This document shows positions 32,356-40,498 of a stretch of DNA of 55,708 nt, in pieces; the stretch's first letter is position 1, and every line of letters begins with the position of its first letter. The notes under the pieces are model-generated. The model worked only from the letters and a program-made list of their open reading frames with translations, was not told the origin of the DNA and made no database searches. Origin of the DNA: Clostridia bacterium (GTDB taxonomy: Bacteria > Bacillota > Clostridia > TANB77 > UBA1234); NCBI GenBank assembly GCA_017539905.1, contig JAFYBZ010000012.1, forward strand, positions 1 to 55,708. The letters run 5' to 3'. The translations under genes were made by a program, and so were the position numbers.

Positions 32356-32907
32356 ATGTCTATGTTAAATCGATTAGTTTATCTTTGCGAGAGTATTATC
32401 GATAAGATTTCCAAAAAGAAAGTTATTTCTGAAAAGATGATTTCTGACCTTAGTCTTTCTATTGTAGATTTGATTAAAAATAATGAATCTATTGAACTTC
32501 CAAAATCATTTAATATAATGGCTGAAAAAGTTGATAGTTATTGGTTTTACTCTGCCTTTAAAGATGATAATAAAGAAGCATCTTTTTCGTATGTTCGGGT
32601 TTATCAGATAATGAATATGTACAGAGTATTTGTTGCCAATAATAAATATAGTGAAAAAGTAAAGGAAGATTCTGAAAGGTTTAAAAGACAATATAAGCTT
32701 ATTAAGTTAATTTATGAGAATCCTAGTTTTCGTCATCAAGATTTGTGCAAGTTGTTAAAGATTTCTTCAGATACTCTTAAAAAGCGCATTGCGATTATGA
32801 TTGAGCAAGGGTATGTTTATACCAGTAAAGTCGGTAAATATGAATTTTATTCACTTTCTAATTCAGGACTTGATTTATTAAAGATTTTGTCAGGTGAAGA
32901 AATATAA
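32356..32907 (+). CDS. Winged-helix DNA-binding protein
   Basis: 183 residues, GAGGGGG ribosome site. Residues ~110-180, LIKLIYENPSFRHQDLCKLLKISSDTLKKRIAIMIEQGYVYTSKVGKYEFYSLS, are a MarR/ArsR-like winged helix-turn-helix with wing. The N-terminal ~100 residues are helical and unrecognised. It is the most obvious candidate in the array for a transcription factor acting on the shared promoter-leaders. Confidence 0.72.
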   Translation: MSMLNRLVYLCESIIDKISKKKVISEKMISDLSLSIVDLIKNNESIELPKSFNIMAEKVDSYWFYSAFKDDNKEASFSYVRVYQIMNMYRVFVANNKYSEKVKEDSERFKRQYKLIKLIYENPSFRHQDLCKLLKISSDTLKKRIAIMIEQGYVYTSKVGKYEFYSLSNSGLDLLKILSGEEI

Positions 32908-32928
32908 AAAATTAAGGAGGAAATATCA

Positions 32929-33417
32929 ATGTACAATCGTCTTTTATACCGGTTAATTGATAAACGTAATTCTCCAGAAAGAATAATTATTTTAACGATT
33001 TCAATTATTATTGCAATAGTTGTTGGAGTTTATGTATTCATCAATTTAGATCGTACTCCAGCAACACCTGAAGATTATGAAGAACTTCATGAACAACTTC
33101 TAATGGTAGAAAATAACCCCGAAGAATTTATGAAACATAAGGGTAAAATCATTATATATAATGATGAGATTATATATGAAATTGAAAACAAAGAATGTGA
33201 GTTAAAGGGAAAGTATACTCTTGACTATCAACTAATTGATTACTCTCAAAAGGATAAAGCAGCTTCGTGGTTTTGGACTATTATTTGTGTTGTAGGAATG
33301 GGAATTATTTTCTGGCTTATCTCAGCTATAGTAATATGGTTTGTTATTTTTGTTGTTGAATCTATAGCGATAGCAGTAATACTTTTGACAAGAAAAATAA
33401 GAGAGGTATTAATATGA
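32929..33417 (+). CDS. Membrane protein, paralogue of a chromosomal protein at 39.6 kb
   Basis: 162 residues, AAGGAGG ribosome site. One N-terminal membrane segment (residues ~20-38), an extracytoplasmic region with LDRTPATPEDYEELHEQL and KGKIIIYNDEIIYEIENKEC, and two C-terminal segments. Order, spacing and residues match the minus-strand protein at 39643-40113 (N.D.TPA..., IENA.C...GKYD). Unknown function. Confidence 0.72.
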   Translation: MYNRLLYRLIDKRNSPERIIILTISIIIAIVVGVYVFINLDRTPATPEDYEELHEQLLMVENNPEEFMKHKGKIIIYNDEIIYEIENKECELKGKYTLDYQLIDYSQKDKAASWFWTIICVVGMGIIFWLISAIVIWFVIFVVESIAIAVILLTRKIREVLI

Positions 33418-33540
33418 TGAGACTTGCTATTGTGAAGGAAAAAGTTCTACAAGATGAAAACACTTAAATCTTATCATGGAGATTAAGCAAAAATTTATTA
33501 TTCTAAATGAATAAGAATTACTAAAGTGTTACTCTAGAGG
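33418..33540 (+). other. Non-coding stretch in the array
   Basis: Contains only a 17-codon frame beginning MMRLAIVKEK at 33415, overlapping the previous stop, likely a gene remnant. Nothing else recognised. Confidence 0.4.
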
Positions 33541-33570
33541 AGCTGGTTCGATTCCCGGCATCCCCGCTAC
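33541..33570 (+). other. tRNA 3'-end-like remnant
   Basis: GCTGGTTCGATTCCCGGC forms a T-arm (GCTGG/CCGGC around TTCGATT) and is followed by an acceptor-like ATCCCCGC. No D-arm, anticodon arm or 5' acceptor half precedes it. It fits an integration-site relic carrying the 3' end of a tRNA or tmRNA gene, immediately before a strong terminator. Confidence 0.5.
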
Positions 33571-33572
33571 TC

Positions 33573-33606
33573 AGAAGCAAATCATTGTGATTTGCTTCTA
33601 TTTTTG
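33573..33606 (+). terminator. Intrinsic terminator
   Basis: AGAAGCAAATC / GATTTGCTTCT, loop ATTGT, ATTTTT tail. Confidence 0.88.
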
Positions 33607-33616
33607 TGCCTTTTGA

Positions 33617-33693
33617 TTGAAAATTATGTAAATTTGTGATATAATCCCCACGCAAGTGAATTTATTAAAATAACCTTAACAATTAATGAGGAG
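33617..33693 (+). promoter_or_regulatory. Shared promoter-leader repeat, copy 7
   Basis: TTGAAA (33617-33622), 17 bp, TATAAT (33640-33645), CCACGCAAGTGAATTTATTA, ATAACCTTAACAATTAATGA, GGAGG. Confidence 0.88.
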
Positions 33694-33702
33694 GACTGAA
33701 AA

Positions 33703-33945
33703 ATGACTATCGGAGAAAGATGGCGGGAAGAGCTGAAGAAAAAAACTGATAAAGAGGTTTTATTTGAAGCAATTGAAAAAAGGATAAATGAGGCCATCGA
33801 AAAAAGAGAAAAAAAGGTTTGGTTTACCAGGAGTGTCGATGTTGAAGGTATTCATGTGACTGATGAATTGCTACAAGAATTTGCCGACAAAAACGGATTA
33901 ACGCTTGAAACAGTTCATAAGGCTGGCTGGAATTTGATTCCATAA
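33703..33945 (+). CDS. Small charged hypothetical protein
   Basis: 80 residues, first gene after promoter-leader copy 7. An N-terminal amphipathic helix rich in Lys/Glu (REELKKKTDKEVLFEAIEKR) precedes VWFTRSVDVEGIHVTDELLQ. No recognised family. Confidence 0.65.
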   Translation: MTIGERWREELKKKTDKEVLFEAIEKRINEAIEKREKKVWFTRSVDVEGIHVTDELLQEFADKNGLTLETVHKAGWNLIP

Positions 33946-33962
33946 TTAAGGAGGACAGCAAG

Positions 33963-34301
33963 ATGGAACGGAAAGAAATGGACCTTGTTCTCGAGGATTT
34001 TCACTATTTAAAAGGTGGAACTAGAGAAGCTTGTGTAAAAGCGAGAGAATATATTTCACATATAATCAATCCTGGTAATCAGCTTCATGCTCCGCTTTCT
34101 TGTGTCAGCGCAAATGAATTCGTAGAGGCTGTAAAAGTTTTAATGGCATTTGCTTTTGTACAAAATGATACTGTTCCTGATACATGGAAATGTGATAATG
34201 ATTGTCATAGATCATCCTATTTCTTATGCCCTGGAGAATGCAATATCAATAAAAATTCTGATAAAATGTGTCCGTTTTTTATGGATGAAGGACTTGTCTA
34301 A
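33963..34301 (+). CDS. Hypothetical Cys-containing protein
   Basis: 112 residues, AAGGAGG ribosome site. The C-terminal half contains CDNDCHRSSYFLCPGEC and CPFF, a possible metal-binding cluster. No family recognised. Operonic with its neighbours. Confidence 0.65.
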   Translation: MERKEMDLVLEDFHYLKGGTREACVKAREYISHIINPGNQLHAPLSCVSANEFVEAVKVLMAFAFVQNDTVPDTWKCDNDCHRSSYFLCPGECNINKNSDKMCPFFMDEGLV

Positions 34302-34320
34302 AACATAAGGAGGAATTCTT

Positions 34321-34452
34321 ATGGAACTCATTCTTATTTTGCTTTGCATTTACTTACTGCTAAAAAATAGTGGCTCGTCACATAGAGGCAGAGTCTTTAC
34401 AAATCCTGATCCTGAAGAAACAGACTATGTAATTCCAGAATATGATGATTAA
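34321..34452 (+). CDS. 43-residue single-pass membrane protein
   Basis: MELILILLCIYLLLKNSG is a membrane segment, followed by a short acidic tail ending IPEYDD. AAGGAGGAATTCTT precedes ATG. Too short for standard callers; supported by the ribosome site and tight operon position (19 bases to each neighbour). Confidence 0.6.
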   Translation: MELILILLCIYLLLKNSGSSHRGRVFTNPDPEETDYVIPEYDD

Positions 34453-34471
34453 ATAATAAGGAGTGACAACA

Positions 34472-34645
34472 ATGCCTAAAGAAAAAATCACCATTTCTGT
34501 TCGGATTGACAAGGACAAGAAAGAACAGTTTGAATCTATATGCAAAGCAATTGGATTGAATGCCTCAGATGCTATTAATGTTTTTGTTCGCAAGGTAATC
34601 AGTGAAAATGGAATTCCGTTTCCTGTGAGGATGAATAAAGGATAG
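34472..34645 (+). CDS. RelB/DinJ family antitoxin, orphan
   Basis: 57 residues from ATG 34472 (AAGGAG 8 bases upstream; the GTG at 34463 is too close). ITISVRIDKDKKEQFESICKA, GLNASDAINVFVRKVI and GIPFPVR match RelB/DinJ and the paralogue at 24.3 kb. The next gene encodes a GGDEF protein, not a toxin. Confidence 0.88.
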   Translation: MPKEKITISVRIDKDKKEQFESICKAIGLNASDAINVFVRKVISENGIPFPVRMNKG

Positions 34646-34667
34646 TAGAAGATGGAGGGATAATCGG

Positions 34668-35639
34668 ATGACTGTTAAAGAACGGACTTACCAGGAGTTT
34701 ATGAAAAGATTTGACAAGGATGAGCACCTGGATAATCCTTTTGTTGTTTGCATAAAAATGATGGTTTCCGCACTTATATCAAAGGATGGCTTTCACACTG
34801 CATTGGAAGCTTTAAGCATTTGCTATATGTCTGAAAATATTGTCGTATATAACCAGGATTTCAAGTCTATAGCAAGCTATCAAAAGTATCCAACTCCACT
34901 TACCAATATTGTCAAAGCACATGTGAAAAAGCTTAACAAGACTGATTTTATTGATGAATTTGACAAGGTGTTTGCCGGTAGGCAGCGGCGTGTTCTTATT
35001 TACGATGTAGTTACCGATAAACATACTTATTATATTGTCGTTCTAGATTATGATATTTTAGATAAGGAGTTCAAAAGTGACGTTATCGAATCTAGCAGAA
35101 TTGCTTTTTACACAATCTTTGATCATTTTGAGCTCATTAAACAGCTGAAATCATACTCGGATTATGATGCTTTAACTGGTGTGAAGAGCAGATTCGTTTA
35201 TAAAAAAGTAAGTAGAAATCTCACAAAGCTTTCTCCAGATGTCACATTTGCTGTTTGTGATCTTCTTTCTCTGAAACGGATTAACGATAACTATGGGCAT
35301 CCGGTTGGTGATACTTATCTGAAACATGCAGCAAAATGCTTGGAAAAGCAATTTCCCAAATGCATTTATAAGCTTGGTGGAGACGAATTTATCATCATAG
35401 CACCGGGAAAAGTTGATATAGAAAAGAAAATGAAAATCGCAAATGATGAACTTGGAAAAATCATGAAGCGAACAATCAAAAAGACAAAAGAGGTTTTCTA
35501 TATTAATTCTGGCTATCACTATGGCAAAACAGCTGAAATTTCGGCGGAAGAGTTCTACAAAACAGCGGATGCAAATCTCAGCGAAGATAAAAGACATTTC
35601 TATGCTACGCATAATTTGATGGAACGCAGAACAAGATAA
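34668..35639 (+). CDS. GGDEF-domain protein (putative diguanylate cyclase)
   Basis: 323 residues. Residues ~165-320: DYDALTGVKSRF, NDNYGHPVGDTYLKH and the active-site loop YKLGGDEFIII are those of an intact GGDEF domain; c-di-GMP synthesis from GTP is expected if folded. No clear RxxD inhibitory site. The N-terminal ~160 residues are an unrecognised sensor-like region without membrane segments. Last gene of the array, followed by a strong terminator. Higher G+C than neighbours suggests separate acquisition. Confidence 0.88.
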   Translation: MTVKERTYQEFMKRFDKDEHLDNPFVVCIKMMVSALISKDGFHTALEALSICYMSENIVVYNQDFKSIASYQKYPTPLTNIVKAHVKKLNKTDFIDEFDKVFAGRQRRVLIYDVVTDKHTYYIVVLDYDILDKEFKSDVIESSRIAFYTIFDHFELIKQLKSYSDYDALTGVKSRFVYKKVSRNLTKLSPDVTFAVCDLLSLKRINDNYGHPVGDTYLKHAAKCLEKQFPKCIYKLGGDEFIIIAPGKVDIEKKMKIANDELGKIMKRTIKKTKEVFYINSGYHYGKTAEISAEEFYKTADANLSEDKRHFYATHNLMERRTR

Positions 35640-35643
35640 TAAA

Positions 35644-35674
35644 AAACTCTAGCAGATAATGCTAGAGTTTTTTA
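35644..35674 (+). terminator. Intrinsic terminator
   Basis: AACTCTAGC / GCTAGAGTT with a seven-base loop and T6; ends the GGDEF operon. Confidence 0.9.
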
Positions 35675-35685
35675 TTGGCATTTGA

Positions 35686-35714
35686 TTGAAAAATATAACT
35701 TTTTAGAATAAAAT
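35686..35714 (+). promoter_or_regulatory. Promoter of the lipoprotein gene
   Basis: TTGAAA (35686-35691), 17 bp, TAAAAT (35709-35714). The upstream TTTGATTGAAAA resembles the start of the array repeat, but the GCAAGTGAAT leader is absent. This may mark the edge of the array. Confidence 0.55.
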
Positions 35715-35752
35715 ATTTGAGAATGTTTTAAAGGGAAGAAGGTATATATAAA

Positions 35753-36463
35753 ATGAAAAGAGTATTAATAGGAATATTAATTGTTATAGCTGCCATTGGT
35801 TTAGCTGCCTGTGAGGATAAGAAAGAGCCAGAGGTTACAACAGTTGTTATCGAGAGTGGTGAGGTAACTCCTGAACCAGAAAATTTACCAGCTTTACAAA
35901 ATGATGAAATGTATAAAGAAGTAATTGATGAATATAAAATAAGTCTTGCATCATATGATTTAGAAGATCTTGATGCAGAAGAAAAATTATTAAATGAATT
36001 TGGATATGTAAATCCTGCTCTAATTATGCATATTGCTAGATATCAAGATACAGGAGCCGAATTAACTTTTGATTTCTACGATATCGATAAAAACGAAATT
36101 GATGAACTTATCGTTGGGGTAAGCGGGGCACCTGCTGCGATTTATTCTTATGATAAATCAAGCAAGGCTCCAGTTAAGATTTGTTTCCTAGAAACAATTG
36201 AAAGAGGAAGCTTAAATATTTATGATAATGGAATAATCAATTCAGAAGGCGCTGGCGGTGCAGCCCTACATTATTACGAATTTGGAAGAATTTCATCTGA
36301 TGGTTTAGGCTTTGAATCATTAGAAAAAATCGAAGAAGAATATGTCGATGGAAACGAAGTAGCAGAGTATAGAAACGCAGAAACAGGTGATAAATTAGAT
36401 TATAATTCTATGGCTGATGTATTTGATAAGTATATTCCAAATTCAGAAATTGTTGGATTTTAA
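35753..36463 (+). CDS. Putative lipoprotein
   Basis: 236 residues. Signal peptide MKRVLIGILIVIAAIG with lipobox LAAC at residues ~17-20, then a Glu/Pro/Thr linker. The mature domain contains FDFYDIDKNEIDELIVG and AAIYSYD, a pattern seen in clostridial lipoproteins of unknown function. Membrane-anchored on the outer face. Confidence 0.8.
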   Translation: MKRVLIGILIVIAAIGLAACEDKKEPEVTTVVIESGEVTPEPENLPALQNDEMYKEVIDEYKISLASYDLEDLDAEEKLLNEFGYVNPALIMHIARYQDTGAELTFDFYDIDKNEIDELIVGVSGAPAAIYSYDKSSKAPVKICFLETIERGSLNIYDNGIINSEGAGGAALHYYEFGRISSDGLGFESLEKIEEEYVDGNEVAEYRNAETGDKLDYNSMADVFDKYIPNSEIVGF

Positions 36464-36471
36464 TAAAAAAG

Positions 36472-36500
36472 AATCCTTTAGCAATTGCTAAAGGATTTTA
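36472..36500 (+). terminator. Intrinsic terminator 1 of tandem pair
   Basis: AATCCTTTAGC / GCTAAAGGATT, loop AATT, TT tail. Confidence 0.85.
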
Positions 36501-36515
36501 TTATAGAAAATTGAT

Positions 36516-36546
36516 AACCCTTCGAAATTTTCGAAGGGTTTTTTAT
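36516..36546 (+). terminator. Intrinsic terminator 2 of tandem pair
   Basis: AACCCTTCGAAA / TTTCGAAGGGTT hairpin, T6 tail. Confidence 0.88.
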
Positions 36547-36604
36547 TGTTATTTTGCCTTAATTAAGGTAAAATTCTAATAGAAAATAACATGTGGGGGA
36601 CTAA

Positions 36605-37888
36605 ATGATTAAACATAAAAATATAGTTTTTTTGACAATAATAACATTAGTAGTATTATCGACATATTGTTATGCAATCGATTCTAATATCACTTTAGAA
36701 TATGCTAAAGAAAATCAATTAGTTTTAGACAATTATCCTGAAATAGGGTGTAAAGCAGTGTATATAGCAGAACCTACATCAGGAAAGATAATATATGAAA
36801 AAAATGCACATGAAAAGATGTATCCGGCAAGTACTACTAAAATTTTAACAGCCCTAGTTGTAATGGAAAATTGTGACTTAAATGAGAAGACAACGGTTTC
36901 TCAACATGCTTTAGATTTAGTACCTGATGGATATACAAATGCCAAACTCCTAGCAGGTGAAGAACTAGATATTAAGACACTACTATATTGTTTATTAATT
37001 CCAAGTGCTAATGAAGCAGCTAACGTTTTAGCAGAATATGTTGGTGGAGATATAGATACTTTTGTTAAAATGTGCAATGATAGGGCAAATGAACTTGGAT
37101 GTGAAATACTACACTTTACAAGTCCAAATGGTATTCATGATGAAAATCACTATTGTTCAGCTTATGATTTATATTTAATTGCAAAAGAGTGTTGTAAGCA
37201 TGATATATTTAATGAAATAGTAAAGACTGAAAAATTTACTTTGCCAGCAACAAATAAATATTCAAACACTGATAGAGAATTAAAAAGTACAAATGAGATG
37301 ATTCGATCAGATAAAAAATACTATTACGAGAATTGTACTGGAATTAAAACAGGTCACACAAGCCAAGCAGGAGAGTGCTTTGTTGGAAGTAGCTTAAAAG
37401 ATGGTTTGGAACTGATTTCGGTTGTTATGGGCGGTAGAGAAGATAATGGAAAAGGAATGAACGAAAGGTTCTATGACACAAAGCAATTAATGGAGTTTAC
37501 TTATGATAACTATTCGATGATTGAAATAGTTAATTATGGTGATGTGGTTGAAACTATAGAAGTTGAAAAAGCAACCAGCGATACTGCATCTCTAGATTTA
37601 ATTGTTGATAATACAATTTCAACTATTGTTCCAAATAGCATTAATAAAGAAGATATAAAAACAACAATTACTTTAGATGAAGGAATTGTTGCCCCAATTG
37701 AACAAAATCAGGTGCTAGGAAGTATATCCTATGATGTAGATGGTTTGGTTTATAGTACAAATTTAATTGCAAGTCATGCCGTTGAAAAACAACCATATTG
37801 GTTATACAACTTGGTTGCGATTATTACTATACTGTTTATGATGGTCTTTTTGTTGAAGAAAAATAAAAAAAGTAAAAAGAAAAGATAA
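36605..37888 (+). CDS. D-alanyl-D-alanine carboxypeptidase (S11, DacF-like)
   Basis: 427 residues. Signal peptide at 1-24. Penicillin-binding-protein motifs: SxxK in PASTTKILTAL (~76-79), SxN in IPSANEAANVLAEY, and KTG in GIKTGHTSQAGECF. It removes the terminal D-Ala of peptidoglycan pentapeptides outside the membrane. The C-terminal membrane helix (IITILFMMVFLL) and Lys-rich tail anchor it. It converges on a VanY-like gene, so two D,D-carboxypeptidases of different classes sit side by side. Confidence 0.93.
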   Translation: MIKHKNIVFLTIITLVVLSTYCYAIDSNITLEYAKENQLVLDNYPEIGCKAVYIAEPTSGKIIYEKNAHEKMYPASTTKILTALVVMENCDLNEKTTVSQHALDLVPDGYTNAKLLAGEELDIKTLLYCLLIPSANEAANVLAEYVGGDIDTFVKMCNDRANELGCEILHFTSPNGIHDENHYCSAYDLYLIAKECCKHDIFNEIVKTEKFTLPATNKYSNTDRELKSTNEMIRSDKKYYYENCTGIKTGHTSQAGECFVGSSLKDGLELISVVMGGREDNGKGMNERFYDTKQLMEFTYDNYSMIEIVNYGDVVETIEVEKATSDTASLDLIVDNTISTIVPNSINKEDIKTTITLDEGIVAPIEQNQVLGSISYDVDGLVYSTNLIASHAVEKQPYWLYNLVAIITILFMMVFLLKKNKKSKKKR

Positions 37889-37927
37889 AAAAGAGACGAT
37901 TTGGAAATACTCCAAATCGTCTTTTTG
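37888..37927. terminator. Bidirectional terminator between converging carboxypeptidase genes
   Basis: AGACGATTTGG / CCAAATCGTCT, loop AAATACT, T5 on the plus strand and T-rich on the minus strand. Confidence 0.85.
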
Positions 37928-37930
37928 ATT

Positions 37931-38590
37931 TTACACTTCACCAAGATATTCTTCAAAGGTGATTTGCTTTTCATAGATTTCAGTTGCGATGTCCACATTA
38001 TTGATGAATCGGAAATGCCAAGGCTCAAAACCATAGCCGGTAATCTCTTCGCTTCCTTCAGGGTAGCGGAGGATAAAGCCGTACTTGGGAAGTTTTTCAT
38101 GGACTTTTGCAAAGATTTCTCTTTCTGCAATCATGTCTTCATTTTCGTCAATAACGACGCCGTCTTTTATGAGGCAAACATCAATAGCAAGGCCGGTGTG
38201 ATGCTCTGATGCTCCGGGAGTGGCGACTGTGGCCAAAGCATATTCTTCGCCATATTCTTTTTTGAATCTTTCCATGAGCTCTTGCTGGTACTCAACGGTG
38301 CGATAAGTTGAATCGAGCTCAATATCAATACCTTCGGTAAGCAGTTCTTCTCGAAGGGCATTGAATGCCTTGAGTGCTTCTTTTTCAACCAGGAATTCAC
38401 GGTCATCGAAAGAATTATGAGCAGTTTCCAGTTCAACGGTCTCAGGCCAGTTATCGGGGAGAAGGTGTTGTTTGTTAACCAGGACCATGTAGTCGGTCTT
38501 GGGTTCCTCGGCGACAGCAATTGCAACGATGCAAATAAGGGCAATGATCAGGGTCAGGACATAGCAGATAGCGAGACAGGAATTTTTCAT
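37931..38590 (-). CDS. VanY-like D,D-carboxypeptidase (M15)
   Basis: 219 residues from ATG 38590 with AAGGAGG upstream; the longer frame to 38641 lacks a ribosome site. Signal anchor at 1-27. LDSTYRTVEYQQEL, ASEHHTGLAIDV and FEPWHFRF carry the zinc ligands His-Asp-His and the catalytic Glu of the M15B/VanY family. Acts on peptidoglycan stem peptides outside the membrane. G+C is clearly above the neighbours (about 45% against 30%). Confidence 0.93.
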   Translation of the reverse strand: MKNSCLAICYVLTLIIALICIVAIAVAEEPKTDYMVLVNKQHLLPDNWPETVELETAHNSFDDREFLVEKEALKAFNALREELLTEGIDIELDSTYRTVEYQQELMERFKKEYGEEYALATVATPGASEHHTGLAIDVCLIKDGVVIDENEDMIAEREIFAKVHEKLPKYGFILRYPEGSEEITGYGFEPWHFRFINNVDIATEIYEKQITFEEYLGEV

Positions 38591-38806
38591 AAGTGGATTC
38601 CTCCTTAAAATAATTTTGTTACCAAGTAGACATAATATCATGTTTTAATTATAAAGTCAAATATAATGGATCTTAAAAATATATGAATAGTAATATCTTT
38701 ATAAGAGTAGCAACTGTTTTTATTGAGATAAAGTTTTTTTTATGATATAAATATATAAAATGTTGCTTTTTTGGAGTGGTCTCCAAAAGATATACGAGGT
38801 GCGGAT

Positions 38807-39607
38807 ATGAATAAGTTTAATGTTTCATTAGATAAAATTTTAACAGAGCAACTATTTGCTTCTTTAGTAGTAGTTTTGGGAAGCATCCTTCTATATAGTG
38901 CTATTAATTTTATTTTCAAAAAGAGCGAGAAAAGATTAGATTCAAAATTATTTTCTGGTAAAAGAAGTAAAACATACTTGAAACTAACTAAAAGTATTAT
39001 CAGAAATTTGTTTATAATAATTACAATACTTATAATTCTTGACATCTATGGAGTAGATGTTAACTCGGCATTAACTGGAGTTGGAATCGCTGGAGTAATA
39101 CTGGGTTTTGCACTTCAAGATTGGTTTAAAGATATTATTAGAGGTGGAAGTATTATTACTGATAATTATTTTTCGGTAGGGGATGTTATTAAATATCATG
39201 ATTCTATTGGAAAAGTTTTAGTTATTGGTCTTAAATCTACAAGAATTCAAGATTTAGATAATGATAATATTATTACAATTGCGAATAGAAATATTGAAGA
39301 AGTAGAAATAATTTCACATGTTTTATTGGTCAATGTACCAATGTCTTATGAATTACCACTTAGTAAAGCTGAAGCTACAATTGATCATATAATGGAAGCT
39401 ATTAAGAAATTAGAACATGTTGAAGATTGTATCTATACAGGTGTTTATAATTTAAATGATTCAAGTGTGAGTTATAGATTAAAAATAAGTGTTGATCCTT
39501 TAAATAGATTAAAAACAAGAAAGATTATTTTAAGAACAGTTTTAGATGTGATGGAGAAGAATGGAATTCAAGTTCCATATAATCAACTAGATATTCATAA
39601 TAAATAA
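38807..39607 (+). CDS. MscS family mechanosensitive ion channel
   Basis: 266 residues from ATG 38807 (GAGGT 8 bases upstream). Three membrane helices; the pore-lining TM3 reads ALTGVGIAGVILGFALQDWFKDIIRGG, followed by the beta domain FSVGDVIK...VLVIGLKSTRIQDLDND. It releases osmolytes on hypo-osmotic shock. c-di-AMP-controlled genes elsewhere in the window also concern osmotic/wall homeostasis, although no direct link is visible. Confidence 0.93.
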   Translation: MNKFNVSLDKILTEQLFASLVVVLGSILLYSAINFIFKKSEKRLDSKLFSGKRSKTYLKLTKSIIRNLFIIITILIILDIYGVDVNSALTGVGIAGVILGFALQDWFKDIIRGGSIITDNYFSVGDVIKYHDSIGKVLVIGLKSTRIQDLDNDNIITIANRNIEEVEIISHVLLVNVPMSYELPLSKAEATIDHIMEAIKKLEHVEDCIYTGVYNLNDSSVSYRLKISVDPLNRLKTRKIILRTVLDVMEKNGIQVPYNQLDIHNK

Positions 39608-39609
39608 AA

Positions 39610-39640
39610 AATAGGCGAGGAAAATTTCCTCACCTTTGTT
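39610..39640. terminator. Bidirectional terminator
   Basis: AGGCGAGGAA / TTCCTCACCT hairpin between converging mscS-like and membrane protein genes. Confidence 0.7.
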
Positions 39641-39642
39641 TT

Positions 39643-40113
39643 TTATTCATACAAATAATCTTTGAATAATGCGAAATAAATACCACATAGGATAGACATT
39701 ATAATAGCAACAGCAAAGTAGGTAAAAATACTTAATACAAATCCAGCGAAGAAGGCAGTTAAAATAGCAATACCCAATGGTGAAGCAGAATCATCAACTT
39801 TATAATCGATTAATTTGTATTCTTTATCATACTTTCCGGTTGCCTTACATTGAGCGTTTTCGATAGAGTAGGTAATTGAATCCTTTTTTATAGTAACTTT
39901 GCCTGGGTTTTTTAACAATATGTTGGGGTCGGATGAAACTTTATTAAGTCTTTCAACTATTTCATCAACATACATTTGCTCTGCCGGAGTAATATCGACA
40001 TTGTTTAAGTAATAATTTGCAAAACCAGCAAAGACCAAAATCGAAATAATAAGAGCAACGACTCTTTCAATGGATCTCAAGTTGTTAAACCGTTTTTTAA
40101 GTTCATAAATCAT
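39643..40113 (-). CDS. Membrane protein, paralogue of the array protein at 32.9 kb
   Basis: 156 residues. TM at ~18-37, extracytoplasmic LNNVDITPAEQMYVDEIVER and KVTIKKDSITYSIENAQCKA, two C-terminal TMs. Same layout and motif positions as the protein at 32929-33417. Co-transcribed with the 67-residue gene upstream (12-base gap). Function unknown. Confidence 0.75.
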   Translation of the reverse strand: MIYELKKRFNNLRSIERVVALIISILVFAGFANYYLNNVDITPAEQMYVDEIVERLNKVSSDPNILLKNPGKVTIKKDSITYSIENAQCKATGKYDKEYKLIDYKVDDSASPLGIAILTAFFAGFVLSIFTYFAVAIIMSILCGIYFALFKDYLYE

Positions 40114-40125
40114 TACTATTCCCCC

Positions 40126-40329
40126 TTATTCATCAAGCATCTTTGTTAATTCTTCATCAATTTGTGCCATTGTTTTACGATAAGGAATCATTTGCGTTTT
40201 CATAAGTCTTTTGACAATTTTAGTAGCAAGCTTATTTCTTTTTCGAAAAATCAAAATAAATATAACTGCTTCAAGACAAAAGAAGAAAAGAATAGATAAA
40301 ATAGATACTAATAAAATGTTGAAATCCAT
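40126..40329 (-). CDS. Small single-pass membrane protein
   Basis: 67 residues; AAGGGGGTATACC precedes ATG. The N-terminal hydrophobic segment LLVSILSILFFFCLEAVIFI is followed by a basic region RKRNKLATKIVKR and an acidic end. Upstream partner of the three-TM protein gene. Confidence 0.7.
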   Translation of the reverse strand: MDFNILLVSILSILFFFCLEAVIFILIFRKRNKLATKIVKRLMKTQMIPYRKTMAQIDEELTKMLDE

Positions 40330-40498
40330 GGTATACCCCCTTAAATGTAAGGTAGTTCCAGTAAAGAATTATTTGGTAGTATAATAACATCGAAAGCCTC
40401 AAAATGCAAGCGAAAGGTTGACATAATTCAAAAAATGTTATATAATTGAGCCGTTCCCTATAACTACAAACAACCAAATAAAAAGGAGGAATTCCAAG

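Noticed and set aside
35172..35612. Antisense ORF of 146 codons opposite the GGDEF gene
   Set aside because: Shadow frame; the plus strand encodes intact GGDEF motifs.
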